Assembly (NCBI GenBank): GCA_028279375.1
Contig: JANQNW010000019.1
Coordinates: 124,001-188,000, forward strand
Direction: 5' to 3'
Length of the DNA stretch: 64,000 bases
Source: Phycisphaerales bacterium
GTDB lineage: Bacteria; Planctomycetota; Phycisphaerae; Phycisphaerales; UBA1924
Numbering within the stretch: position 1 is the stretch's first letter; each line of letters opens with the position of its first letter. Below are positions 16,607 through 24,919 of this stretch, one piece after another. Both the position numbers and the translations under genes were made by a program. Below the pieces are notes generated by a model. It did not search any database and was not told where the DNA came from. It saw only the letters and a list, made by a program, of their open reading frames with translations.

Positions 16607-17143
16607 ATGGGCAATCCGAATCAGCAGAACCTGAATCCGGGACGCACGCAGTCCGCCGCGTTCATACGAACATCAGGCATCGTCGTCCGTTGGGTCGCAT
16701 CGCGTCTCGGCAAGGTCCCGGGCGGACATGAATGGACCCCTGAGGCCTCGGCATGGGCCGACGGCTGGGAGGCGCGAGGCTCCGACGGTGACGAGATGGC
16801 CCCGCCAATTGTCATCGGCGAACTCTACTCCTGGCTCATCGACGTCAACTACTCCGAACTCGGTGACGGAAACCCGATCGAGCCTCTCGATGGCCAACAG
16901 GATTTCGACAAGACCAAGCCATTCCGCTGGGATCCGGTTCCCGGCGCTGTTGACTACAAGCTCACGCTCAAGGACAAATCGTCTGGAAATGTCATGAAGG
17001 TGGAGTCCACCGGCGGGAATACGCAATGGACTATCTCGGGCCTCAAAGACGATCACGAATACCGCTGGCGCATCTTTGCGATTGGCGATGACCCCGGCGA
17101 GAAGAAGAAGGCCTTCACGGTGCACTTCAAGACTCAGCCGTAG
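16607..17143 (+). CDS. Unrecognised protein, tandem paralogue B, with FN3-like C-terminal domain
   Basis: A 178-residue paralogue of the preceding gene. Residues 57-85 repeat the invariant block RGSDGDEMAPPIVIGELYSW plus LID-x-NYxEL, and W-x2-GW precedes it in both. The N-terminal 50 residues differ (FIRTSGIVVRWVASRLGKVP). The C-terminal part again looks like a beta-sandwich: FRWDPVPGAVDYKLTL, then WTISGLKDDHEYRWRIFAIG. No signal peptide is present. GGAGG stands 6 nt before the ATG, and a separate promoter is possible upstream. The tandem arrangement indicates a gene duplication with divergence of the ends and strong constraint on the central block. The stop is 3 nt from the stop of the convergent kinase. 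Confidence 0.78.
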   Translation: MGNPNQQNLNPGRTQSAAFIRTSGIVVRWVASRLGKVPGGHEWTPEASAWADGWEARGSDGDEMAPPIVIGELYSWLIDVNYSELGDGNPIEPLDGQQDFDKTKPFRWDPVPGAVDYKLTLKDKSSGNVMKVESTGGNTQWTISGLKDDHEYRWRIFAIGDDPGEKKKAFTVHFKTQP

Positions 17144-17146
17144 AAC

Positions 17147-19540
17147 TCAATCCTTGCCTGAAGAACTGCGCCAGGTCTGAGCGGCCTCGAAATTCCCGGT
17201 CTGCTCGTAGAGCTCCGCCAGCCGTCGCGCTGCAGTCTGCGCGCGCGTTGACATGCCGAGCGCATCGAGCGTCTCGAACGCGGCGAGCAGCTCCCGCTCG
17301 GCTTCCTGCGTGCGCCCGAGTTTGAGTAAGCAGCCGCCGTATTGGCTGCGCGCGTTGGCGATCATCCAGTGATGTTCGTCCAGTGACGAGCGATAGCGCG
17401 CCAGCGCGTCCTCATGCGTCGCCAGCGCTTCATCGAGGTCTCCGGCGCCTTCCTGCACGACCGCCAGCGTCATGATCGTCGATGCGACATACGGATGATC
17501 CGCATCGAGCGTTGTCAGATAGAGATCGCGCGCTTCGATGAGCAGCGCAATCGCGCGATCGTGGTTCTCGAGCTTGTTTTCGATAATCGCCAGACCGACG
17601 AGGCTCGACGCAAGCACCGGATACTCGCCTTCGAACGCATTCCTTCGGATCTCCACCGACTCGCGCGAGAGCACGACGGCCTCATCAAGCCGATCCGTCA
17701 GCTGCAGCAGTCGAGCCAGGCGATCCAGCGCCGGCGCGAGACGAACGTCGCCGGCGCCGTAGAACGATCGCATCGTCTCCAGTGAATCGCGCAGAAGTTC
17801 CTCCGCCTCCTCGAACTCGCCGCGCTCCTGAAGCAGTCGCGCCAGCAGCGTTTGACGCAATGCGACATCCCCGGCGTCCGGATCGTTGAAGAGAAGCGCT
17901 TCCCGATACAGCGCCTCCGCCTCGTCGAGAAGACCCTGCTTCTCGCGCACGAGACCGAGGTTGCTTGTGCAGCGCGCGACCTCGAGCGCATGCTCAGGGA
18001 GCATCCGCCAGATTCGGATCGCTTCCTCGTACGCCTCAGCCGCGCGATCGAGTTCGCCAAGATTCGAAGCGATCTCGCCCTCGACGCGCAGGCACTCCGC
18101 CATCTCGGCGCTCTGGGCCCCGAATGCGCCGCGCGTCATCGGATTCGCAAGGGCAACGTGCGCCTGCGCCTCGTCGAAGAGCCCGAGCGAGATGTATGCG
18201 TCTGCGAGAATCAGGCGCACACCGCTCTCGACCGCCGGTTCGCCGGAGAGTTCCCTCCCTGCAGCGTCCGACGCCGCGTCCAGCCGATCCTGCAGCGTGC
18301 CTTCGCCAGACTCCGCGGCCTCCAGATCATCTGCGAGCATGCCGCGCAGGAACTCGAGCGTCGCCTGCGCCGTACGCGCCTCGCGCGCAGTCTGCGCGCG
18401 CTCCAACTTCGCCTCACTCGCCTGCCAGGTCGTCCCGATCAACCCCAGCGACAGCGCCATCGCCACAGCCACGACGCCAAGCGAGAGCCCCCGATGGCGT
18501 CTGGCGAACTTGCTCAAGACATACCACGCGCTGGGCGGTCCGGCGGCCACGGGCTCGCAACTGAGATGTCGCCGAATGTCCGCGGCGAACTCCGACGCCG
18601 TCGCATAACGCCGACCCGTCTCCTTCTCCATCGCCTTCAGCGCAATCCAGTCGAGATCGCCGCGCAGCTCGCGCTCCAGCCCATGCGGGCTCGTGCGCCG
18701 ACGCCGAGCGATCGCGCCGGACTCGTCCCCAAGCGTGCTCAGGCGTGTGCTCGGTTTCGGCGGCGTCTCCTCGCTGATGATCCGGCGCATCTCACCAATC
18801 GCGGCTTCGCGCAGGCTTGTTGGATCAAACGGAAGCGCGCCGGTCAGAAGCTCATAGAACACGACGCCCAGGGAATAGACATCGGAGCGCGTATCGATGT
18901 CCTCACCCGTCGCGGCCGCCTGCTCGGGGCTCATGTACTCCGGCGTTCCGATGAGCTGTCCGTGCTGCGTGAAGAGCGTGTGCTGCGTCAATCGATGATC
19001 CAGCGCCTTGGCGACGCCAAAGTCGATGATCTTCGCCATCGCCTCACCGCTTTGATCGCTGATGAGGATGTTGCCCGGCTTCAGATCGCGATGAATGACG
19101 CCCTTCTGATGCGCGTGCTGCACTGCGTCGCACACCTGCAGAAACAGCTTCAAACGATCAGATGTCGCGAGATTCCGATCGTCGCAATAAGCCGTGATGG
19201 TCTGGCCGCGCACCAGCTCCATCACGAAGTAAGGACGACCGGTCTCAGTGGCGCCGGCGTCGAGCACCTTGGCGATGCCGGGATGATCCATCATCGCCAG
19301 CGCCTGGCGCTCCGTCTCGAAGCGGGCGACGATCTCGCTCGTGTCCATGCCGAGCTTGACGATCTTGACCGCCACGCGACGCCACACCGGCTCCTTCTGT
19401 TCGGCGAGATACACGACGCCCATCCCGCCCTCGCCCAGCTTCTCGAGCAGGCGATAGGGACCGATGCGCTCCGGCGCCTCCACCGGCCCGGTCGGCGGCG
19501 TGACATCAACAGTGCGGCGATCATCGTCCCGGACAGGCAT
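17147..19540 (-). CDS. Ser/Thr protein kinase with transmembrane segment and TPR repeats
   Basis: A 797-residue Hanks-type kinase. The catalytic domain (residues about 28-330) has GEGGMGVVYLA, Lys59 in VAVKIVKLGM, HRDLKPGN at 150-157, DFGVAKA at 173-179 and GTPEYMSPEQ, all complete. One membrane helix follows at about 351-370, and the C-terminal 420 residues are tetratricopeptide repeats of the kinesin-light-chain kind (AEAYEEAIRIW, LDEAEALYREALL, LDEALATHEDALA). This is a common planctomycete signalling architecture; the TPR part would be outside the membrane if the kinase is cytoplasmic. The frame is open 303 codons further upstream, but GGAGGG 7 nt before the ATG at 19540 and the kinase start fix this one. 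Confidence 0.93.
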   Translation of the reverse strand: MPVRDDDRRTVDVTPPTGPVEAPERIGPYRLLEKLGEGGMGVVYLAEQKEPVWRRVAVKIVKLGMDTSEIVARFETERQALAMMDHPGIAKVLDAGATETGRPYFVMELVRGQTITAYCDDRNLATSDRLKLFLQVCDAVQHAHQKGVIHRDLKPGNILISDQSGEAMAKIIDFGVAKALDHRLTQHTLFTQHGQLIGTPEYMSPEQAAATGEDIDTRSDVYSLGVVFYELLTGALPFDPTSLREAAIGEMRRIISEETPPKPSTRLSTLGDESGAIARRRRTSPHGLERELRGDLDWIALKAMEKETGRRYATASEFAADIRRHLSCEPVAAGPPSAWYVLSKFARRHRGLSLGVVAVAMALSLGLIGTTWQASEAKLERAQTAREARTAQATLEFLRGMLADDLEAAESGEGTLQDRLDAASDAAGRELSGEPAVESGVRLILADAYISLGLFDEAQAHVALANPMTRGAFGAQSAEMAECLRVEGEIASNLGELDRAAEAYEEAIRIWRMLPEHALEVARCTSNLGLVREKQGLLDEAEALYREALLFNDPDAGDVALRQTLLARLLQERGEFEEAEELLRDSLETMRSFYGAGDVRLAPALDRLARLLQLTDRLDEAVVLSRESVEIRRNAFEGEYPVLASSLVGLAIIENKLENHDRAIALLIEARDLYLTTLDADHPYVASTIMTLAVVQEGAGDLDEALATHEDALARYRSSLDEHHWMIANARSQYGGCLLKLGRTQEAERELLAAFETLDALGMSTRAQTAARRLAELYEQTGNFEAAQTWRSSSGKD

Positions 19541-19589
19541 GCTGAAGCCCTCCGTGCGCGCCAGTGATGAGACGCGCGTAAACCCCAAG

Positions 19590-19618
19590 GATACACAGGA
19601 TTGCCACGCATATCTCAA
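19590..19618 (-). promoter_or_regulatory. Possible sigma-70-like promoter of the TPR kinase
   Basis: On the minus strand TTGAGA (19618 to 19613) and TGTATC (19595 to 19590) are 17 bp apart. The -35 matches five of six consensus bases, the -10 only three. Its position 50-78 nt before the kinase ATG, which has its own ribosome binding site, fits a leadered transcript. Weak evidence. Confidence 0.3.
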
Positions 19619-19660
19619 TTCGATATCGACATGGCGCCTGCCCTGCGCGAGGTTCACGAG

Positions 19661-19675
19661 TGCTACATTGACTCC
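19661..19675 (+). promoter_or_regulatory. Extended -10 box for leaderless ispD
   Basis: TGCTACATT at 19661-19669 is followed by six bases and then the ispD ATG. There is no Shine-Dalgarno. The same nine bases with the same 6-nt gap precede gatA. A transcript starting six to seven bases after the box would begin at the start codon. Confidence 0.5.
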
Positions 19676-20461
19676 ATGAAGATCGCCGTCATCATCCCCG
19701 CCGCCGGAACCTCCGAACGCTTCGGCCCCGATCGCGACAAACTCACCGAGGACATGGGCGGCAGACCTGTGCTGCAGCGCACCGTCGAGGTCTTCTCCAA
19801 GCGCCTGGACGTCAACGCGATCATCGTCGCCGGACCGGCCGACGACGGCGCATTCGCCGAATTCAAGCTGCGATTCGGCGACAAACTCGGACTCATGGGC
19901 GTCTCCCTCTGCCAGGGCGGCGCTGTTCGCACCGAGTCTGTGAGGAACGCGATCGCGCTCGTGCCCGACGACTGCACGCACATCGCCGTGCACGACGCCG
20001 CAAGACCCTGCGCCTCCGTTGAACTCATCGATCGCGTCTTCGACGCCGTGCAGCGACACAGCGCTGTGATTCCGGCGATCGAAGTCGTGGACACCCTCAA
20101 GCGGTCCTCCGGCGCTCAGAAAGCCGAGACGGAAGTCGATCCGCTCGACGCGATTCTCGGAGACGCCGGAAAGACCAACAAGAGCCTCCTCATCGTAGAG
20201 GAGACCGTCGCGCGCGACGGGCTCTACGCAGCGCAGACCCCGCAGGCGTTCACTGCGGATCTGCTCCGCAAGGCGTACGAACAGGATGACCTCTCGGGTA
20301 CGGACGACGCCGGCCTCGTCGAACGACTCGGCGAGGAAATCGTGATCGTCGAGGGCGACGCGCGCAATATGAAGATCACAAGCCCCGGCGACATGCGCGT
20401 GGCGATGTCGCTCATGAACATCAAGCCGGAACGCGGCCGCGAAACGCACAAGCGCTTCTAG
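19676..20461 (+). CDS. ispD: 2-C-methyl-D-erythritol 4-phosphate cytidylyltransferase
   Basis: IspD transfers CMP to methylerythritol phosphate in the MEP pathway to isoprenoids. The 261-residue protein shows the nucleotide-binding VIIPAAGTSERFG with Lys in RDKLTEDMGG, then CQGGAVRTESVRNAI, HIAVHDAARPCAS, QTPQAFTADLLRKAY, TDDAGLVERLG and GDARNMKITSPGD. It is about 30 residues longer than the usual 230; the extra residues lie between VVDTLKRS and GLYAAQTPQAF (around 138-180) and are charged. No ribosome binding site is visible. The last four bases overlap the end of the convergent zinc-ribbon gene. It is divergent from the TPR kinase. Confidence 0.94.
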   Translation: MKIAVIIPAAGTSERFGPDRDKLTEDMGGRPVLQRTVEVFSKRLDVNAIIVAGPADDGAFAEFKLRFGDKLGLMGVSLCQGGAVRTESVRNAIALVPDDCTHIAVHDAARPCASVELIDRVFDAVQRHSAVIPAIEVVDTLKRSSGAQKAETEVDPLDAILGDAGKTNKSLLIVEETVARDGLYAAQTPQAFTADLLRKAYEQDDLSGTDDAGLVERLGEEIVIVEGDARNMKITSPGDMRVAMSLMNIKPERGRETHKRF

Positions 20462-21237
20462 CCGGCGGCGCCACCGGACGCCTCAAGCCAGCCGATCAAC
20501 TCCATCAGCAGGATGAAGAGCAACCAGAGCACGAAGTGCATCCCGCCCAGAAGCACCGCGACGCCCACATCCAGTGAGAATGACAGCCAGATCGTCAGGT
20601 AGTAGACACCGATGCCCAGCACGGCGCCGATGAGAAACTGCACCAGTGCGTGCGTTTCGACCATCTGGCCGAGCTGGTACATGAGCGCGAATCCACCAAC
20701 AGCCAGCAGCATGCGCGCCGCGCCGAAATCCAGACGCCCGACTTCATCCTCGACGACTTTCGCGGTCACGATCACAGCGCCGACGCCGATCGACGTGATC
20801 AGCGGGCCATAGACAAGCACCTTCAGCACCGCTCGGATCTTCGCCGCATCGACATTCATGCCCGCCATCGCCGCCGCTGCGCCCAGCGCGATCAGGCCGC
20901 CAATCGCAAGAGCCTGCCACGGCAGCTTCGACGGCTCGCTGAACACACCGTCGCCCTCGCCCTTGAAAGACGCCAGCCTCGGAAGCCCGAACTTCGTCTT
21001 GATCTTCTTGTTCGCGACCAGGTCGTATCCGCACTCGATGCACACGACGGCGTCAGGCCCGGCCATCTTCGCGCCGCAGGCCGGACACAGGTCCTCATCC
21101 TCAGACTCATCCATGATCGAGGGCTTGTTGATCGCTGGCTTCGGGGCAGGATCCTCATGCGGCTCGATCGGGATGTGCGCTTCGCCCTCACTTCTCGGGG
21201 AGTCCTGATCCGGATCCTGTTGCTCATGCTCGCTCAT
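20458..21237 (-). CDS. Zinc-ribbon multi-pass membrane protein, unknown
   Basis: A 259-residue protein. The first 50 residues are acidic and Pro-rich, followed by a two-Cys-pair zinc ribbon (CPACGAKMAGPDAVVCIECG, about residues 52-71) and then four or more hydrophobic helices (LAIGGLIALGAAAAMAGMNV, LVYGPLITSIGVGAVIVTAK, LLAVGGFALMYQLGQMV, FLIGAVLGIGVYYLTIWLSF, LLGGMHFVLWLLFILLMELI). The combination is typical of planctomycete hypothetical proteins; I know no assigned role. Its start lies inside the end of the upstream phosphoglycerate-mutase-like gene (14-nt overlap), so the two are probably translated from one message. Confidence 0.75.
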   Translation of the reverse strand: MSEHEQQDPDQDSPRSEGEAHIPIEPHEDPAPKPAINKPSIMDESEDEDLCPACGAKMAGPDAVVCIECGYDLVANKKIKTKFGLPRLASFKGEGDGVFSEPSKLPWQALAIGGLIALGAAAAMAGMNVDAAKIRAVLKVLVYGPLITSIGVGAVIVTAKVVEDEVGRLDFGAARMLLAVGGFALMYQLGQMVETHALVQFLIGAVLGIGVYYLTIWLSFSLDVGVAVLLGGMHFVLWLLFILLMELIGWLEASGGAAG

Positions 21238-22060
21238 GCGCCGCCTCCGATGATCGAGCGCGCCGACGCACGCGGGGGCGCCGAATCGCCGAGTACAGAA
21301 AATACTCCATCAACTCGTGGCCGCGATCAATGAACAGATCCCCACCCCGGGCATGGCGTTCATCCATCGGGTGCTCGACGACGCTCCGCACCCAGGCCCC
21401 GGCCATCGCAAATGGCGCGGGCGCTCGCGTCGTCTCGCCCGTGGCGCATTCGATCGTCCGATCTGCGCAGGCAAGCAGTCGCCAGCCGGCGCCCGGACCA
21501 GCCAGGCGATCGGACTCCGGATCTCCGAAAGTCCTCAATCGCGCAAGTATCGGCGACACGATGGATGCGTCGATCCGCTCAATCGCCTCGACCTTTCCCT
21601 GGGCGTCACCAGCGAGTGACGCCGCGTCAGCGCCGCTCGCCCATGCGATCACAAGGTCGTAGGAATCCAGCGCCGTCGTCGCCGCATCGCCGATCGCCCT
21701 GACGCCACTGTCGTCGCCCGACGACAAATTGCCGGGAGCAATGGGCTCGACGCCCAGCTGTCGGGCAATCTCCGCGACCGACGCATCCGTCGCCACGAGA
21801 CATGCGCTCACGTCGTATCGGTTCTGAAAAGAATCCATCTGCCCGATATCCAGTCGCGGATCCATCCCCAGCATCGCGCGCGCGCACACTTCGACACCCG
21901 GCGTTAACTCCTCCGGCGCCGTCGCCACAAGCCCCACGCGCCCGGACTTCGCAACCTCATCAAGAGCAGGTGTGCGCGCTGTCTCCAGCGGCGTGCGCCC
22001 CTCGAGTTCGCCGATCGACTCATCAGCGCCGCCGGCGAGAATGACTGCTGCGTACTTCAT
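21224..22060 (-). CDS. Degenerate archaeal-type phosphoglycerate mutase-like protein
   Basis: A 278-residue alkaline-phosphatase-superfamily protein resembling the start and end of cofactor-independent phosphoglycerate mutases of the ApgM type (about 400 residues). ADESIGELEGRTPLETARTP and GRVGLVATAPEELTPGVEV align well with that family. Residues that bind metal or act as nucleophile appear lost: the usual Asp9 is Ala, the catalytic Ser of the NLSxLGYDP motif is Ala62 (CARAMLGMDP), and the C-terminal DH metal pair reads ADRTIECATGE. It is probably not a mutase and may be a pseudoenzyme. TATCCT ends 8 nt before the ATG and no Shine-Dalgarno is present. It is the first gene of a two-gene operon. 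Confidence 0.7.
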   Translation of the reverse strand: MKYAAVILAGGADESIGELEGRTPLETARTPALDEVAKSGRVGLVATAPEELTPGVEVCARAMLGMDPRLDIGQMDSFQNRYDVSACLVATDASVAEIARQLGVEPIAPGNLSSGDDSGVRAIGDAATTALDSYDLVIAWASGADAASLAGDAQGKVEAIERIDASIVSPILARLRTFGDPESDRLAGPGAGWRLLACADRTIECATGETTRAPAPFAMAGAWVRSVVEHPMDERHARGGDLFIDRGHELMEYFLYSAIRRPRVRRRARSSEAAHERA

Positions 22061-22227
22061 GCACAGGCAGGATACGCGCTTGCGGTCGTTATCGGGTCCG
22101 TGTCGCTGCGCATTCCCGGACGAACACGGCGAGACAGTCTTGAAATTCTCATCGCACTGCGCCATTTGCGCGTGCCGCAGACCCAAGCCGGGCTAGACTT
22201 CGGACAGCACAGGCTGGAGAAAGTTTC

Positions 22228-23325
22228 GTGATCATCCGGACTATGACACTGTTGACGGCTGTCGCCGCCTTCGCGCCCATCGCCTCCGCAGGCGGGGTCA
22301 CTATCGAGCCCCTCGGATCGACCGAGGACCGATTCACCCCGTGGTCGATCAACAACAACGGCGTGGTCGCCGGCGAGAAGGACATCGATCTCATCACGAC
22401 CGCGCATCGGTGGTCGCCCGGCGTCGGGCTGGAGGAGATCGGCACGCTCGGCTTCGCCCAGTCGATCGCCTGGGGCGTCAACGACGACGGCAAGATGGCG
22501 ATCACGGGCTACGAAACCACCGACGACTTCAACCCCGTCGGCGCGCTCCGCGTCTCCAAGAGCGAGGGAGTCCTCGACGCCGGATTCCTGGATCAGGATC
22601 CGACCCAGGTGCGCGGTATCAATAACAAGGGCGATCTCGTCGGATTCAGCACGCGCATGACCGGACCGGACGCCTTTCCTCGCGCCTACATCTACACCGA
22701 CGAAGGCGGTATGCAGGATCTCGGCCTGCTCGGAGGCAATCGAAGCCGCGCCATCGCCGTCGGCGACAGTCGAGTTGTCACCGGCTGGTCCGAGTTCGGC
22801 GACGGCTCGACCGGTGAAGTGCATGCCTTCTGGGTGGAGCCCGGAGGCGAGATGATCGACATCGGCACCCTCTATGGCGGCTCCAGCCTGGGTCTCGGCG
22901 TCAACAGCGATGGCGTCGTCGTTGGCGAGTCCGTCACCGGATTCCTCGACACGTCAGCCTTCATCTTTGACCCGGCGATCGGCGTCATCGAACCCATCGA
23001 TGATCCCATGAGCCCCTTCTCCTCACGCGCGGAGGCGATCAGCGATTCCGGCGAAGTCGTTGGCAATCTCTTCACGGGATTCACCAGCGCCGGCGCCTTC
23101 TACTGGACGCGCGAAGGCGGGATGATCAACCTCAATGAGTTCCTGCCCGAGGGATCCAACTGGGTCATCGAGAGCGCGCTCGACATGAACGACAACGGAC
23201 AGATCATCGGTCTCGGACGTCTCGACGGGGCGCCGGTCGGATTCGTCATGACAATCCCGGCGCCGACCGGAAGTCTCGTTGTGCTCACCGCCGCGACGCT
23301 GCTGCACGCGCGCCGTCGTCGCTGA
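22228..23325 (+). CDS. Secreted HAF-repeat protein with PEP-CTERM-like tail
   Basis: A 365-residue exported protein. A signal peptide is clear (MTLLTAVAAFAPIASAGG). The body is a series of HAF-type repeats of about 45 residues, each with a core like GTLG-x-GINNNGxVVG: visible at IGTLGFAQSIAWGVNDDGKM, LGLLGGNRSRAIAVGDSRVV, IGTLYGGSSLGLGVNSDGVV and following. The C-terminus (IPAPTGSLVVLTAATLLHAR plus RRR) has the Pro, hydrophobic, Arg-rich layout of planctomycete PEP-CTERM sorting signals. The GTG start at 22228 is supported by GGAGA 9 nt upstream. It is divergent from the mutase-like gene. Role unknown; such proteins are thought to be cell-surface or matrix components. Confidence 0.82.
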   Translation: MIIRTMTLLTAVAAFAPIASAGGVTIEPLGSTEDRFTPWSINNNGVVAGEKDIDLITTAHRWSPGVGLEEIGTLGFAQSIAWGVNDDGKMAITGYETTDDFNPVGALRVSKSEGVLDAGFLDQDPTQVRGINNKGDLVGFSTRMTGPDAFPRAYIYTDEGGMQDLGLLGGNRSRAIAVGDSRVVTGWSEFGDGSTGEVHAFWVEPGGEMIDIGTLYGGSSLGLGVNSDGVVVGESVTGFLDTSAFIFDPAIGVIEPIDDPMSPFSSRAEAISDSGEVVGNLFTGFTSAGAFYWTREGGMINLNEFLPEGSNWVIESALDMNDNGQIIGLGRLDGAPVGFVMTIPAPTGSLVVLTAATLLHARRRR

Positions 23326-24771
23326 CTAGAGACCCGCGTGATCGGCGATCCAGATCACGATCGTCTCCAGCACATCCGGTGAGATCGTCTGCTCGATCTG
23401 GGCGTATTCCGCGATCGACCCCGTCACGGACTCCTGCATCAGGTGATTGAGCCCCTCGAACTCGAGCGACGTCACATCCCGGTTTCCCGCCCGCGCAAGC
23501 GCCGCGTCGATCTCGAGCAGATTCGGGTCCGGGGGCACCTGAAGATCAAGTGACCCATTGACAGCCAGGACTGGAACCGTCACCTGCTCGAGTGCAGGCC
23601 GCGGATCGAACATCAGGAACGACCGGAACCAGATGGATGTGAGCATCACCGCCTGCTGGTCGACCATCTGCTGGATCGTCGCCTCGTCGCCCTGGCCCGC
23701 CATCTGCATCTCGATGAGCCCGCGGATCTCACCGAGCACCTCGTCACGCGGCGCCTCGCCGGTGATCGCCCCGAAGAGACGCTGCTGCGCTTCGATCTGC
23801 GGATCGATATAGATCTGCGGAACGCCGAGACCCTCCATGATCGCGCGCAGCTGAATCGACATCAGGCTCCGGCCATCAATGCCCGTGCCTGCGATCAACA
23901 CCAGAAAGCTGACATGATCCGACTGCGCCGCCACGTGCGGCGCAATCGTGCCGCCCTCACTGTGGCCAATGAGTCCGATGCGCGCGCTGTCGATCTCCGG
24001 AATAGTCGTCAGGAAGTTCACACCCGCCTCGGTGTCCGTGGCGAGCATTTCAATCGTCGTATCAAAGAGCACGCCGCCCGAGCCGCCCTCGCCGCGATCA
24101 TCGGCGCGAAGGCTCGCGATGCCGCGACGCGCCAACGCATCGGACATCACCCAGAACGGCTTGTGACCGAAAAGCGTCTCGTCCCGATCCTGCGGACCCG
24201 ATCCTGTGATGAACACCACCGCCGGATGCGGACCCTCGCCATCGGGAATCGTCAACGTCGCCGCGAACTCGGTTCCATCGACATAATTCGTGAATCGAAC
24301 TTCACGCTCCTGATACGGAAAAGGCCCCACAGGCGTCTGCGGGCGCTCCGGTCCGAGATCAGCGATCTCTTCGAGTTCGATGCGCCGCAGCCGCAGCGGC
24401 ATCTCCATACCGCCCTGGCTCAACACGCCCTCGATAACTCCGGTCTCGACCATCTCGCCATCGAAGACGGCGCCGACCGCCGAGAACTCGAAGTGCGCTG
24501 TCTCGCCAAAGTGCGCCGCATCAAGCGGCATATCCGCGACACCCTGGATCGGAATGTCCATCGTCGCCGTCTGCCCGCCCGGCGCGTCGAAGACGCGAAT
24601 GATGACCTCGATCTCATCACCCGTCGGAACTTCAAACGACCCCGCCCAGATCTGCGAGGGCTCGGCGTCCTGCGCCGATGCGACACCCGGGACAATCAGA
24701 AGCGCCGCAAGCGCCATGAGAAAGCGCAGCGTGAGCGCAGAACGACCCAACTCCGAGCACATCGATCGCAT
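23326..24771 (-). CDS. Secreted alpha/beta hydrolase
   Basis: A 481-residue exported hydrolase. Residues 1-33 form a signal peptide (LRFLMALAALLIVPGVASAQ). Residues about 35-150 are a beta-rich domain, and the alpha/beta-hydrolase fold starts near 155: VVFITGSGPQDRDETLFGHK around the oxyanion region, the nucleophile Ser271 in LIGHSEGG, a likely Asp in NGSLDLQVPP and His in FEGLNHLMQ. This architecture is like the family of secreted peptidases and esterases with an N-terminal domain of unknown function (DUF3887-like). The substrate is not predictable. AGGAG stands 8 nt before the ATG at 24771. The stop abuts the convergent HAF gene with no gap. Confidence 0.88.
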   Translation of the reverse strand: MRSMCSELGRSALTLRFLMALAALLIVPGVASAQDAEPSQIWAGSFEVPTGDEIEVIIRVFDAPGGQTATMDIPIQGVADMPLDAAHFGETAHFEFSAVGAVFDGEMVETGVIEGVLSQGGMEMPLRLRRIELEEIADLGPERPQTPVGPFPYQEREVRFTNYVDGTEFAATLTIPDGEGPHPAVVFITGSGPQDRDETLFGHKPFWVMSDALARRGIASLRADDRGEGGSGGVLFDTTIEMLATDTEAGVNFLTTIPEIDSARIGLIGHSEGGTIAPHVAAQSDHVSFLVLIAGTGIDGRSLMSIQLRAIMEGLGVPQIYIDPQIEAQQRLFGAITGEAPRDEVLGEIRGLIEMQMAGQGDEATIQQMVDQQAVMLTSIWFRSFLMFDPRPALEQVTVPVLAVNGSLDLQVPPDPNLLEIDAALARAGNRDVTSLEFEGLNHLMQESVTGSIAEYAQIEQTISPDVLETIVIWIADHAGL

Positions 24772-24867
24772 CCGGTCACGCTCCTTCCGAGGCGTCCAGC
24801 GGCATTCATCGGCTGAGAGCCACCCTCCCAGCGGTCGGGATTCTACCAACGACGGCCCCGCGCACGA

Positions 24868-24897
24868 AGAAGCCCCCCGATCACTCGAGGGGCCTTC
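24868..24897 (-). terminator. Candidate intrinsic terminator after the 24920 gene
   Basis: Read on the minus strand, AAGGCCCC, a loop and GGGGGGCTT form a stem of seven to eight pairs with one mismatch, followed by CTTCTTCG. It lies 23 nt after the stop of the minus-strand gene ending at 24920 and before the start of the hydrolase gene. The T-run is interrupted. Confidence 0.45.
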
Positions 24898-24919
24898 ATC
24901 GTTCGTTCGATTTGTGCGA

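Noticed and set aside
17852-19567. 571-codon plus-strand open frame opposite the TPR kinase
   Set aside because: It is antisense to a kinase with complete motifs, is rich in Arg, Ala and His as shadow frames are here, and has no family features.
19541-20449. Extension of the kinase reading frame by 303 codons over ispD
   Set aside because: The extra part is antisense to ispD, has no homology, and a good ribosome binding site precedes the start at 19540.
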